A DNA stretch of 64,000 bases, from the NCBI GenBank assembly GCA_933207985.1, contig OW240913.1, positions 331,405,519-331,469,518 of the forward strand, given 5' to 3'. The stretch is from Pelobates cultripes. Its lineage: Eukaryota; Chordata; Amphibia; Anura; Pelobatidae. Shown one piece after another: positions 24,045 to 35,530 of this stretch. Under the pieces are notes generated by a model. That model was not told the origin of the DNA. It made no database searches and saw nothing but the letters and a program-made list of their open reading frames with translations. The position numbers and the translations under genes were made by a program. Positions within the stretch are counted from its first letter, which is position 1, and each line of letters starts with the position of its first letter.

Positions 24045-24167
24045 TTCTTTCCAAATGATTCAATACTGTTAAAAATGTATCTGCAGAAGTCACTATTGCA
24101 GACCAACAGGAATGTTTGTAGGTAAATCATTTGGAAAGTTTATCTAACAGTATTGAATCTTTTGGAA
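24045..24167. repeat. Inverted repeat, fold-back
   Basis: CCAAATGATTCAATACTGTTA (24051-24071) pairs with 24145-24165 with one mismatch. An inner pair, CTTTCCAAATGATT and AATCATTTGGAAAG (about 24047-24060 and 24125-24138), overlaps it, so two alternative stems are possible. A diverged third relative is at about 24470-24500. Confidence 0.7.
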
Positions 24168-24907
24168 AGGTAAAATCTCTAATGAGACAGAGAGAGTTAT
24201 TTTTCTGACCCCTACACACTTATTAATGGGGAACACAGAGGATGGGTGGCAACACTGTTACATGGCTGTGTTGTACAAAAGCAAATGCAAGCATACACAA
24301 CACACTTTAAGATTTTTAGATAAACTTTTTAAAATTATTTAATATTATGAATTATACTATTATGAAAAATATAAGATTTTTGTAATATTTTTATATATTG
24401 ATATATATTTAAAATGTATGGTAAAGTTTTTTGATAGTTTTAAAAGTTCATCCAAAAATATTAAATCACTTGGGAAGCTTATCCAACAATGCTAAATTGA
24501 AGCCTCAGTTAGTAAGATCCTGTAGAAATAAGGATAGTTTCTTATTTCTGAGGAGACAACTAAAAACAAGGAAACTGCACAGTCTATACCCAACCGATCC
24601 TTACCCATACTCCATTTGTGGTACAATGTTCCAACCTAATAACAGATGCCAATACACCTTTTAAATTGAAATTCCAGGGTTGTGCCCAGACTCACTAGAA
24701 ATTATAGCGCAAACCGTCACATCCCTCAAATATGTTGTAGTGAATATGAATTTAATAGGATAATATGTTTGTCTGGCAGGGCCTTTAAGTATGGTGGAGT
24801 GGGCATGCAAGAGATGGGTAAAGGACTATGCTGCACCGTGGGTTCTCAATTCCATAATATTACCAATATTTACTTGTTAGATTGTCCATGCAATTGGCAC
24901 ATACCTA

Positions 24908-25125
24908 CAGTGTTTCCACGAAAATAAGACATCCCCTTAGCTTATTTTTGGGGGATGCTCCTAATATAAGCCCTACCCCGAAAATAAGCACTATTCCTTT
25001 CGCGAGTAAACTAATTTATGTTCGGGGAACTTTCACCGAACATAGATTTGTGGTATTCTATTAGCGAGTAAACTAATCAATGTTCGGGAATGTTTTCCAG
25101 AGCATAGATTTGCAGGATTCCATGC
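24908..25125. mobile_element. TA-flanked palindromic MITE, partial
   Basis: Starts after TA with a GTTTCCACGAAAATAAGACA terminus, then CTTATTTTTGGGGGATG, and holds internal units GCGAGTAAACTAAT...ATGTTCGGG repeated about every 65 bp. The same element is more complete at 33248-33670. The right end was not found, so this copy looks truncated. Confidence 0.65.
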
Positions 25126-26180
25126 CCTAGTGAGGTTGATTCCTCTCTTCTAGCTCCAGCATTTGCCAAGGCTTCCCTTTGGGCCAGTGGGGGTAATCCC
25201 AGCCTACACTAATCAATATAAGCAAACCACAAGGCTAGTCTCGGTGTGGTCACCTCTCTTATCGCCACCACATACAGCACCTACCAGGCAATCCCAAAAT
25301 GACTGATGTCCCTGTCCAAACTGAATTAGACATTCTGACAGTGGTTGACAACCAAAAAACGACTACTGCACCACAACCTCCCATGCTCTGCATCCCAATT
25401 TACTGAGTCAAATGCTTGTGAAGGTTCCAGGGCACCCATCACTAGCTGGCACTGGGCACAATGGCACTAGATGGAAAGGAGGCTGACTTTCTGCAGGCCA
25501 CAGCAACCGAGGGTCATTTAACCCCCGTACAGCTGCCACCCCACGAGAGCCCAGAGGGAACAATGCACAAATACTACGAGCAGACACAGGTCTGGATCTG
25601 GGATAATTTGCCATGCCGGAGCTCTCCGAATGAGGAGCCTGGTGTTATGCCTGCTGGCAAATCTGGGGGCTGTTCAGCTTGTTCTTCAGCTTCTGGAGGT
25701 TATGAGCCTAATGAAAAGGGGACAATGGGTCTCTTCTGACCCCCCACTTCCCTGGTCTACTGTCATTTTCTGACAGGGAGTCTGATAGTTTTGTTAGAAC
25801 ACTTCAAACAGTTCATTTTGGTGTTGAGGTTTTTCTTATTTGATTTTTACACATATTTATTTTATCTTACTCAATGCTTCACTCGGCCCTTGTGGAAATA
25901 TTGTATTCTTTGCGCAGTGTACCACTACTCTGTTAGCTATTATATTTAAGCTTTGTATAACCTTATGCATTCTTTGCTAATTCTAGGCCACCAATTAGTC
26001 AAACAGCTATTCTTCAAATTCTTAAAAAAGGAGATGTCTTTATCACTCAGAATTAACTGTGAAATGTATAATCCATCCTTGATCCTTCATACCAATTGTG
26101 ATTATAACTTTCTGTCTGTAATAAGCTTTCATCTCAATAAAAAAAAAAAAGAGAGAGAAATAAATATAATTATGTATGCA
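25126..26180. other. Unassigned; no gene supported
   Basis: A GC-richer patch (25140-25740) with an open plus frame of 92 codons (25461-25739) stands out from its AT-rich surroundings. It could be part of an old retroelement, but I see no diagnostic motif. The rest is AT-rich. Confidence 0.35.
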
Positions 26181-26359
26181 TTAAAGGGACACTATAGTTA
26201 CAAGAACAACTACAGCTTATTGTTATTCTAATCACCAGAACAAATTCAATAAGTCTCCACGCTCCACAGCGCTGCGGAATCTGTTGGTGCTTTATAAATA
26301 GCAATAATAAATAATAAATAAGCTTTAGTTGTTCTGGTGGTCCAGTAGTGTCCCTTTAA
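26181..26359. mobile_element. TTAA MITE carrying a LINE tail
   Basis: TTAAAGGGACACTATAGTTA at the left and AGTAGTGTCCCTTTAA at the right, with TTAA at 26181-26184 and 26356-26359. The middle (26262-26318) is an L2/CR1-like 3' tail (GCTGCGGAATCTGTTGGTGC followed by AATAATAAATAATAAATA). Confidence 0.8.
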
Positions 26360-26600
26360 CCACACACAGAAAGCTATTTCAGGCAATTAACAGAGCACGA
26401 TATAATACATTCTAAATTAAACACACACTGCAATAAAAGATCAGGTGGTTAGGCTTTGTGTGCCAGGGAAGGTAAGGCTAGGGCTGCATAAAAAGTGATT
26501 TAAAACACTGATCAGTGACGCTTCAAGGGCATGATCGATACACCAAAACCACTTTAATAAACTAAAGTTGCGTTGGAGCTTAGAGTGTCCCTATAAATTC
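26360..26600. mobile_element. Right-half fragment of a TTAA MITE
   Basis: Sequence such as CAGGCAATTAACAGAGCACG and GATACACCAAAACCACTTTA, ending AGAGTGTCCCTATAA, matches the right half of 22551-23906. The left half is missing, probably replaced by the complete MITE immediately before it. Confidence 0.65.
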
Positions 26601-27774
26601 GTTGTTACTTAATAGCTAAAAGAAAGAGTACCCCGCCAGATGCCATTTAATTTATCATCGTGAAATTCAACTCAGCATCCAAAGTGCTCTAATAGAATAC
26701 ACTGACTGCCTAAACAGTGATAGAATTCTTATAATTGATTTCCATTTTTCAATAAAATGGTATTGTTTCAGCACTGTTTTTTTATTACTCCAAATATATT
26801 TTTATATCAGATTTATTATTTGTTGATCTTCAAGAGTTTATTAAATTTTTTTCCCCATGTCTTCTGGCGATAAAGCAGCCAAAATTCCTTGAGAAAGAAA
26901 AAAAAAAACACCTGACATCACTTAAAATGCGCAGAGCTTGTAGGATTCTGAATATTTGAAGATGCCGTTGAAAAGTGCTTGTTGCCGAAGGAAAGATAAT
27001 GTCAAGGTTTCACTTTAGAAATAAACAAGCAGATGAAAAGCGAAGGTGAATGTAGTTAACATTCTCTGCTGTTTTGTAAGAGGCAAACGCTCAATTTATA
27101 TGCAGGGATCTTGCACTCTTTCATTTGTGTTATATTGTTCTCTTTTCAAAAGTTTATTGCGTAAGATTATTTCTTATACTTATGATCAAGAGAGGTGTGG
27201 GATGCATGGCTTATACAGTGCATTTTGCTACTCATCTGTGCTAAAACTTCGATAATACAAGAGGCAGCAGAATTGGCCAGTTTCAATATAAATTAGTGAC
27301 TTCTTTAAAAATATATATATTTCAGGGTTGAATTTTAACTTTTTCACTACTATTCTTTTTCTCAGATTTTGCTCAAAACGTCAGGTTCTGAGTTACTAGC
27401 CAAACATAAATGTTGCTTGCCACCTCATAAGGCACATGCCTTTGTACATATGTTGTATGGATATTTCTGTAATCTACCCAGCTCTGCGTATTTAATGTTT
27501 ATCTTTGTATTGTACCTAGCTCTCTGTATTGTAATGAATCTACTTTTTGCAGTGGATTCTTTATATTATATGGCTATCTCTGTATTATACCTGACTCTGT
27601 GTATTGTACGAGTATCTCTGTATTGTACTCAGTTCTGTATTGTACAGGTATCACTATATTTTACCTACATTTGAGAATTGTATGAATATCTCTATATTAT
27701 AGCTAACTCTGATTATTACGTGGATAACTCTCTATTGTATCATTTCATATCATATCGTATAGTGTAATTTATAC
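26601..27774. other. No gene recognised
   Basis: AT-rich. A plus-strand stretch (27450-27750) repeats variants of TCTGTATTGTACC.AGCTCTGT about every 40-50 bp, a diffuse tandem repeat. It keeps a frame of 101 codons open without resembling a protein family. Confidence 0.4.
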
Positions 27775-28157
27775 CAGTGTTTAGAGGCGGCTCTAGACTT
27801 TATGAGGCCTTAGGTGAAACGCAATAATAAGGCCCCACTAACACCAAAAGTAAAAAAATAAATAAATAATAGGGTTGCATTTTATGTGATTGGATTAGAG
27901 GCATTAATGTGACAGGATAAGTGTGGCAGGGTTGGGGGGAGAATGTGACAGAGTGAGCAAAGGTGAGTGTGACAGAATTAGAGGGGTTAATTTGACAGGG
28001 TGAGTGTGGCAGCTGAGTTTGGAGGGGGTGAGATTAACAAGATTAGGAGTGGTTAGTGTGAGTGTGGATGCATAAAGTGGCCAAAAGTGTGGGGGGATGA
28101 CAGTGTGAGGGGATGCTGACAGTGTGTGTGGGGAGGCTGACTGTGTAAGAGCATGGT

Positions 28158-28397
28158 CAAAGAAGAAAATCACAGGCAGCACTCCAGGATATAGAAAGTG
28201 AATTTATTTGTGGGTTCATCACCTCACCAAAATAAGTGTGATGTTTCAGCTCCGTCTATATCCTGGAGTGCTGCCTGTGATTTTCTATTTTGATACTACA
28301 TTGGTGGATTCAGCGGTGTCCATCCTATACACAGAGCGTCCCCTTGGTGGAAGGCTGGAGCATATGTGCAGGACCTGAGTGCAGGGTATTCTGTTTT
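28158..28397. mobile_element. Small Penelope-like end insertion with 16-bp duplication
   Basis: The 240-bp insert is flanked by an exact 16-bp repeat, TGTGTAAGAGCATGGT (28142-28157 and 28398-28413). It contains a perfect 30-bp inverted repeat (28164-28193 and 28257-28286) around a loop with GATGTTTCAGCTCC. That hairpin plus a GTTTCAGCTC box resembles Penelope-like termini. It is non-coding. Confidence 0.75.
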
Positions 28398-28429
28398 TGT
28401 GTAAGAGCATGGTGACACTACATTGTGGG

Positions 28430-30205
28430 GGGTGACCGTGTGTGGGGGGGCATGACAGTATGTGTGAGGGAAGGTGACAGTGTGTGTGGGGGGTGATACT
28501 GTGAGAGAAGGGGGTGATAGTGTGTGGGACAGTGGGTTGATACTGTGAGAGAAGGGGGTTGATACTGTGAGGGAGGGAGTAATACTGTGAGGGGAATACT
28601 GGGAAGAAGGAGGTAATACTGTGTGAGGGATACTGGGAGGAAGAGGGTTAATGCTGTGGTGGGGATACTAGAAGGGAGAGGGTTAATGCTGTGGGAGGGA
28701 TACTGGGAGGGAGAGGGTTAATGCTGTGGGAGGGATACTGGGAGGGAGAGGGTAAATGCTGTGGGAGGGATACTAGGAGGGAGATGGTTAATGCTGTGGT
28801 GGGGATACTAGGAGGGAGAAGGTTAATGCTGTGGAAGGGGAACTGGGAGGGAGAGGGTTAATGCTGTGGTGGGGATACTAGGAGGGAGATGGTTAATGAT
28901 GTGGGAGGGATACTGGGAGGGAGAAGGTTAATGCTGTGGTGGGGATACTAGGAGGGAGAAGGTTAATGCTGTGGGAGGGTAACTGGGAGGGAGAGGGTTA
29001 ATGCTGTGGTGGGGATACTAGGGGGGAGATGGTAAATTCTGTGGGAGGGATACTGGGAGGGAGAGGGTTAATGCTGTGGTGGGGATACTAGGAGGAAGAA
29101 GGTTAATGCTGTGGTGGGGATACTAGGAGGGAGAAGGTTAATGCTGTGAGAGGGATACTGGGAGGAAGAGGGTTAATGCGGTCGTGGGGATACTAGGAGG
29201 GAGATGGTTAATGCTGTGGTGGGATACTAGGAGGGAGAAGGTTAATGCTGTGGGAGGGTAACTGGGAGGGAGAGGGTTAATGCGGTGGTGGGGATACTAG
29301 GAGGGAGATGGTTAATGCTGTGGGAGGGATACTGGGAGGGAGAGGGTTAATGCTGTGGTGGGGATACTCGGAGGGAGAAGGTTAATGCTGTGGGAGGGAT
29401 ACTGGGAGGGAGAGGGTTAATGCGGTGGTGGGGATACTAGGAGGGAGATGGTTAATGCTGTGGTGGGGATAATAGGAGGGAGAAGGTTAATGCTGTGGAA
29501 GGGGAACTGAGAGGGAGAGGGCTAATGCTGTGGTGGGGATACTAGGAGGGAGATGGTTAATGCTGTGGGAGGGATACTGGAAGGGAGAGGGTTAATGCTG
29601 TGGTGGGGATACTAGGAGGGAGAAGGTTAACGCTGTGGCAGGGTAACTGGGAAGAAGAGGGTTAATGCTGTGGTGGGGATACTAGGAGGGAGAGGGATAA
29701 TTCTGTAGGTGGGATACTGGGAGGGAGAGGGTTAATGCTGTGGTGGGGATACTAGGAGGGAGAAGGTTAATGCTGTGGGAGGGTAACTCGGAGAAAGAGT
29801 GTTAATGCTGTGGTGGGGATACTAGGAGGGAGATGGTTAATGCTGTGGGAGGGATACTGGGAGGGAGAGGGTTAATGCTGTGGTGGGGATACTAGGAGGG
29901 AGAAGGTTAATGCTGTGGGAGGGATACTGGGAGGGAGAGGGTTAATGCGGTGGTGGGGATACTAGGAGGGAGATAGTTAATGCTGTGGGAGGGATACTGG
30001 GAAGAAGAGGGTTAATGCTGTGGTTGGGATACTAGGAGGGAGAAGGTTAATGCTGTGGGAGGGATACTGGGAGGGAGAGGGTTAATGTGGTGGTGGGGAT
30101 ACTAGGAGGGAGATGGTTAATGCTGTGGGAGGAAGAGGGTTACTGCTGGGGGGAGAATACTGGAAGGGAGAGGGTTAATGGTGGGGGGAAGAATACTGGG
30201 AGGGA
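28430..30205. repeat. G-rich 35-bp minisatellite with 70-bp higher order
   Basis: About 45 units of 35 bp. Two variants tend to alternate: GTGGTGGGGATACTAGGAGG...GAAGGTTAATGCT and GTGGGAGGGATACTGGGAGG...GAGGGTTAATGCT, giving a 70-bp higher-order period. The plus strand has clustered GGG runs suited to G-quadruplexes. Units at the left edge (28430-28600) are more diverged. Confidence 0.93.
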
Positions 30206-30643
30206 GGAAGGGAGGGGGTGATTAAATACCTTCTTTCTCTCCCTGGTGGTCCGGTGGGCTTCCTGGGGGTCTTGTGGCCATGGCCGCCGGTCTGCAGCTC
30301 TGCAGTGTGCAGAGCTGCAGACCATGTATCTCGTGAGAGCCAGTCAGAGCATTGCCATGGTAACCTGTGGCAACTCTCTGATTGGTCAGAATTTGCGAGA
30401 CACATGGTCTCATTGGGGAGCTGCACACCGGTGTCTGCGATGGAAGCTCTCCTCCCGGGCAGACGGCACGGAGGGGCCTCGCACCAGGCGGCATATCCAT
30501 CAAGCCGCCGGGCCCCCTCCTGGTGTCGGGTGACCGAGGACCTGACACCGTCTGCCCTAAGGCGGTTTAGGCGAGGCTCCAGACTGCGTGAGGCCTTAGG
30601 CGGCAGCCTAAACTGCCTTATTAGAGAGCTGCCTCTGCCAGTG

Positions 30644-31904
30644 CTTGCATCATTGTGTTAGAATTAGGAAACCAAAGTTTCACTGTAAGTGCCTTTGATT
30701 TGCATCTTCCTAGGACGCAGATCAGGGGCGGAGCTAGCTCCGGCAAATACTCGCGGAACTGTTAAAAAAGGTATGTTTTCTACCTTTTGAAGGGGACAAG
30801 GGGAGCCAGGGGCTTACATGTTTTTTTTAACACTATGGTCAATGTGGTCACAAATGCACATTTATTATAGTGTTTTAAATGTCTGAATCTGTATGCATAT
30901 TGTGTGTATCTAATGTCTGATGTCATTTTTGTCTTTGATTGTGTTTTTGTCAATTATAGGCTTTGATGGTGTGTGTCTTATAAGTGTGTCAGTTGGTGTC
31001 TATGCATTCCTTTAACTTTTATGTCTATCCCTGACCTCATTCAAGACTGAATGCACACAAAAGGAATGCACTGTCTACTTCGGTACCTGTGTTTTGGTAT
31101 GGTAACATTTTATTAAGTGTTATATAATGTTTGTCCATTACGCCTGATGTTGAGCACCACGGGTATTTGGGTATTTAAAAAATGCAAACAATCTTCACTG
31201 TTTGCAAATACATTGTTCCAGCTGCAAGACTGCAAAGCGGCATTAGTAGGACGGAGGCAAAAGAAAGACATGCAAACAGAAGTGTATACATTTGCCAAAA
31301 ATAATGAACTGTACAATGTAGGAGTTTGGAAAAACAAGTTCATTTTAGTTTTGTGTTATTATACACTCAGACAAATAATTTAAAATCAAGATCTACTTCT
31401 GAGTTCTAGACCATACCTTCCATTGAGAACTATCAATGCCTGTAACAGTAAAAGTCGAAGTGGTATTTATTTTGTATTATAATGCAGGTAACTTTACAAT
31501 CAAGCTTTTTATTAAAATGTCATTCTGTGCTGTGTTTATGGAAAATCATACGCTTGTATATTTTATATCTTCTATTCCTTATTCTTGAGAGATAGTACAA
31601 GCAGCCTTAATGTCCTTGAGCAGCACACAGTAAACTATTTAAAAAGGTTGGGTGTCATCAGCAGCTCTAAGTAGTTCTTATGCAATCTTTACAAACACCT
31701 CACAATAAGTGCTGGTATTGTGATTTTTATACATTATTCCTCATTACTTAAAGTATATTTTTGCAATGTACGATTGCTGAGTGTTTGTCGTCTGTCCTTA
31801 TTTTATTTTCTTCTGGATGGGTTTTTGAAATCTGTAATTTCTTGCTGTCGTGAATCTGTAAGCACTATCAATCTCAACGAGTCTTTGAGTTTGCACAAAC
31901 TAAT
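30644..31904. other. No gene recognised
   Basis: Begins near CAGGGGCGGAGCTAG (30723), which looks like one end of another hAT-like element whose partner I could not find. Opposite-strand frames at 31113-31383 overlap and resemble nothing known. Confidence 0.4.
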
Positions 31905-31970
31905 AGAAATACAATTACAGTTATTTACATGGCGCCAACATATTCTGCAGTGCTGTACAAAAGGTGAACA
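31905..31970 (-). mobile_element. L2/CR1-like 3' tail, minus strand
   Basis: The reverse complement reads TTGTACAGCACTGCAGAATATGTTGGCGCC, a diverged form of the tail at 53930-54003. Only the last ~60 bp are recognisable. Confidence 0.6.
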
Positions 31971-32019
31971 GAACAATCAATGCCCCCTCTTGCCTCCCTA
32001 AATATATTAAATCATACTT

Positions 32020-32485
32020 GTATTCAAGTCTGCAGCTGCTGCCTCTGCCCCTGACCTGCCTGCTTTCTGCTGACATCATCAGAAGTGGTGGTCTGAGCCA
32101 ATTACAATGTTTCCCCATAGGATTGGCTGAGACTGTCAAGGAGGCAGATCAGGGGAAGAGCCAGCACAAGCCAAACACAGTCCTGGCCAATCAGCATATC
32201 CTCGTAGAGATGAATTGAATCAATGCATCTCTATGAGGAAAGTTCAGTGTCTGCATGCAAAGGGTGGAGACAGTGAATGGCAGTCACATTGTGCAGCACT
32301 GCCCTAGGAAGCACCCCTAACAGCCATCTGAGGAGTGCCCAGTGGAGGTATCACTAGGCTGTATTTCTCTGAAAAGACAGGGTTTACTGCAAAAAGGGAA
32401 GGGAAGCTCTTGAAGGTAATGATTCTACTCACCAGAACTAACACAATAAGCTGTAGTTGTTCTGGTCACTATAGTGTCCCATTAA
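32020..32485. mobile_element. TTAA MITE, right part
   Basis: Ends CACTATAGTGTCCCATTAA. The interior (CAATGCATCTCTATGAGGAA, GGAAGCACCCCTAACAGCCA, AAGCTGTAGTTGTTCTGG) matches 55255-55622. The left terminus is absent or unrecognisable, and a LINE tail lies just upstream. Confidence 0.65.
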
Positions 32486-33247
32486 AAATAAACTCCAATA
32501 AATAAATTCAATATACTTTAGTAGCCCAATCACCATATTTAACGTCTTTCCAAACAATGCCGTTCAACTCTTGAATATGTGTGTAACCAAGGAATCTTGA
32601 AAACAGAAAAAGTAACAAAATAAGAATGCTATGTGCAACTTAGTGCTACCATATTTTATGAATAACACATAAAACAAACATTTCAGGCAAAATGTACCTT
32701 TTATCAATGTACAAGGGAAATGTACATTGATATAGGGTATTTTTGTACCCGGAAAACATTTGTTGTTCCTATGTCGTTTGTTAAATGTTAGCACTGAGGT
32801 GCACATAGTATTTTTGTTTTGTTATTTTTCTACTTTTGTTTGTTCATATGGTTACTTTGATAGTAATTTAGAAAGTAGCTGCACAGTAGTGAATTTGTTG
32901 CATATTTATGCTACAGTATCCTAACTACTCCATTTATTTTTTAAAATGTGTGTGTATATAAATGACAGTTGTTGAATGTGTTGGTATGTGAGTGTGTATA
33001 TCTACAGGTTTAAAAGCTATTTATAAATAGATAATGTTTAGCTTGAATATACTTGTGTGTATCTAGTCTGCGGGATAATTAAATTATATTGTGTTAAGGC
33101 TGATAAAGGTGTTAAAAAGTAGCACATTTATATTAGAAGGTGCTACTACTTATAATACTAAATATAGGGATGTGTAAGTATATTTTTTCCTGTTATCCCT
33201 TATCCAATCACCATGGACAAATGTCAAACATGCTGTCCCTTCTATTA

Positions 33248-33670
33248 CCGTCTTTTCCCAAAAATAAGAACTGGTCTTATATTAATTTTTCCGCCTCAAA
33301 ACGCACTAGGGCTTATTGTTGGTTGATGTCTTATTTTAGGTAAAAATGGTAGCAAGTATGTGCTAGAAAGCAGGTCTACGTTCAGGGGAATTCCCCCAAA
33401 CATTGACCAGTTCACTAGGGCATGGAATCCTGCGAATCTATGTTTGGGAAAACTTTCCCGAACATAGATTAGCTGACTGGAGAATGAAATCCAGCGAATC
33501 TATGTGCGAGGGAACTTCCCCGAACATAGATTAGCTTACTCGTGAATGGAATCCCGTGAATCTATGTGACTAGCGACTATGGCATATTTTCGGGCAAGAG
33601 TTATGAACATCCCCCCGAAAATAAGCTATGGCTTATTTTCGGGGGATGTCTTATTTTCGTGGAAACAGGG
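33248..33670. mobile_element. TA-flanked palindromic MITE (Tc1/mariner-type target)
   Basis: The left end CCGTCTTTTCCCAAAAATAAGA pairs with the right end, whose reverse complement is CCCTGTTTCCACGAAAATAAGACA in sense. TA dinucleotides flank both (33246-33247 and 33671-33672). The interior has ~66-bp repeated units (GAATCTATGT...GAACATAGATTAGCT), each an imperfect palindrome. A truncated sister is at 24908-25125. No transposase is encoded. Confidence 0.75.
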
Positions 33671-34093
33671 TAGTATTTAAGCTGGAATCAAATGAGTCTG
33701 AAGGGGTAAGTGTGTTGGTCTAATGTTTAAGTTATATTTCCTAAAAACCTATATCAAAATAAGACAATTTTTACTATAAATATTTTGGTTAATAGTTAAG
33801 AGTGTAAATATAATAAATGTATTATTTGTATTATTTGGCATCCTTAGTGAGGGATGTCTTACCCACTGTTAGAACATCTAAGAGAAGGTTGATAAACAAA
33901 CAAAAAAAAAAAAAAAAACTTGCAATAATATATGATGATCCAGCAGATTCTTCAAACTGTCCAATGATAAAGCCATTGAATGAATTAATGGAAAGGTGGC
34001 AGCAAATCTTCCTGCCATCCTGTGCCATCCAATCATGACTTATTCTGACCACCCAGTGAAGAGAAGCACTTCCATTTAAACTTCTGTCTTGAC

Positions 34094-35040
34094 TTAACCC
34101 CTTAAGGACTGAGCCAAATGTATACGTTGTGAACAAAACAAAACGTAAACAAAACCTGGCATTTGCCATCCGTAATTCACCTCTTTCATATTAAATGCAT
34201 CCTTATTATATATCATTTTATTCAGGGGAAACAGGGCTTTCATTTAATATCAAATATTTAGCTATGAAACATAATTTAATATGAAAAAAATGGGAGAAAA
34301 TAAGAAATGTTGTTAATTTTTTTAGTTCTACATGACATTTTAACTGTCAATGTCATAATACTGTTTGCTTTTACTGCAATAATATACACATATTTGTATT
34401 CAGCAAAGTCTCACGTGTAAAACAGTACCCCCGATGTACAGGTTTTATGGTGTTTTGGGAAGTTACAGGGTCAAATATAGCACGTTACATTTGAAATCAC
34501 AAGCACTGGCCAAAGTTAGCGTTAATATTTATTTGTGTATGAAAAATGCAAAAAACGCCAGTTTTGGCCAGTGTTTGTGACTATGTGGCTACTAAAAAAT
34601 ACTGGACATACCCCATTTGCAATACCTTGGGTTGTCTACTATTGCAAATGGTATGCCATTATAGGGGTAATTTTCAAAAATGAAACGCAAGCCTTATATT
34701 TGATGCTGTAACTTTTGAAAACACCATAAAACCTGTACATGAGGGGTACTGTTGTACTCAGGAGACTTCGCTGAACACAAATATTTGTGTTTCAAAACAG
34801 TAAAAAGTATCACAGCAAAAATATCGTCCGTGTAAGTGCTGTTTGTGTGCGAAAAATGCAAAAAACGTCACTTTTACTGGCGATATCATCGTTGTAATAC
34901 ATTTTACTGTTTTGAAACACTAATATTTGTGTTCAGCGAAGTCTCCCGAGTAGAACAGTACCCCCCATGTACAGGTTTTATGGTGTCTTGGAAAGTTATA
35001 GGGTTAAATATAGTGCTAGCAAATTAAATTCCCTTTACTT
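34094..35040. repeat. TTAACCCC-type repeat element, partial
   Basis: Starts TTAACCCCTTAAGGACTGAG, nearly the same as the start of the 3.6-kb element at 49152. The unit with ACAGTACCCCCGATGTACAG, GGTTTTATGGTGTTTTGG occurs three times: direct at about 34395-34480, inverted at about 34690-34800, and direct at about 34900-35005. It is therefore a fold-back plus tandem structure. The far terminus is not found. No coding sequence. Confidence 0.65.
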
Positions 35041-35144
35041 TTTGCATGGGTTGTCAGGCAGGTCCGGCTAATTGTCATTAATTAAGATACCTAATTATGT
35101 AAAAATTTTACATAAATATATATGTAGAATTAATATATGTATAT

Positions 35145-35530
35145 ATATAAATCAAAAAAATATATACCGGCACTCCAAGGGTTTACTGTAGGATTTCTTC
35201 TTTATTCCACAATCATTATCGACGTTTCAGCTCCTGCATGGAGCTTTCATCAGGATACAAATAACATATTAAAAAACACGAGCTTATATAGAACATCATA
35301 ATCAGGTAATTACTTACGTATCCAGGTGGTACTCATTCACCGCCGCCGCCGAGCACGCCCTAATCGCATCCACGCTAAAGTTACTTCCGGGTTTCAGCCC
35401 ATATGGTAGAGGAGAGAGTGGATTGGCCTGGCGCACCACGTTTCCGGGGCAACCAGAGAAGCTGGAAAACTATAGTGTTAGAGAACTATAGTGTTAGAAA
35501 ACTATAGTGTTAGACATACAAAGCTGTATT
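35145..35530 (-). mobile_element. Penelope-like terminal fragment
   Basis: Contains CGGCACTCCAAGGGTTTACT, CGACGTTTCAGCTCCTGCAT and GGAGCTTTCATCAGGATAC. The GTTTCAGCTCC/GGAGC hairpin with TTTCATCAGG is a common motif at Penelope-like ends, and its orientation suggests the minus strand. A 17-bp unit (AACTATAGTGTTAGA) is repeated three times at 35467-35515. No GIY-YIG or RT is present. Confidence 0.5.

Larger units (their letters stand above)
27775..30643. mobile_element. hAT-like element swollen by a minisatellite
   Basis: The left end CAGTGTTTAGAGGCGGCTCT pairs with the right end, whose reverse complement reads CACTGGCAGAGGCAGCTCTC. Both ends carry subterminal GAGGCCTTAGG. Between them lie a G-rich minisatellite (28430-30205) and a smaller insertion (28158-28397). 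The right module (CCCTGGTGGTCCGGTGGGCT, CAGAGCATTGCCATGGTAAC) recurs near 46970 and 47057. No clear 8-bp target duplication was found, so the superfamily call rests on the ends only. Confidence 0.6.

Noticed and set aside
24431..24927. Two adjacent frames that might be the linker before a Penelope GIY-YIG domain (LKPQLVRSC, CGTMFQPNNRCQ)
   Set aside because: Similarity is vague and no GIY-YIG or RT follows; not enough to call.
25461..25739. 92-codon frame in a GC-richer patch
   Set aside because: No diagnostic motif; could be an old retroelement 5' part, but this cannot be supported.
33817..34038. Possible processed pseudogene with an A-run (33898-33917)
   Set aside because: The A-run lies inside the frame, no parent gene is recognisable, and there is no target duplication.
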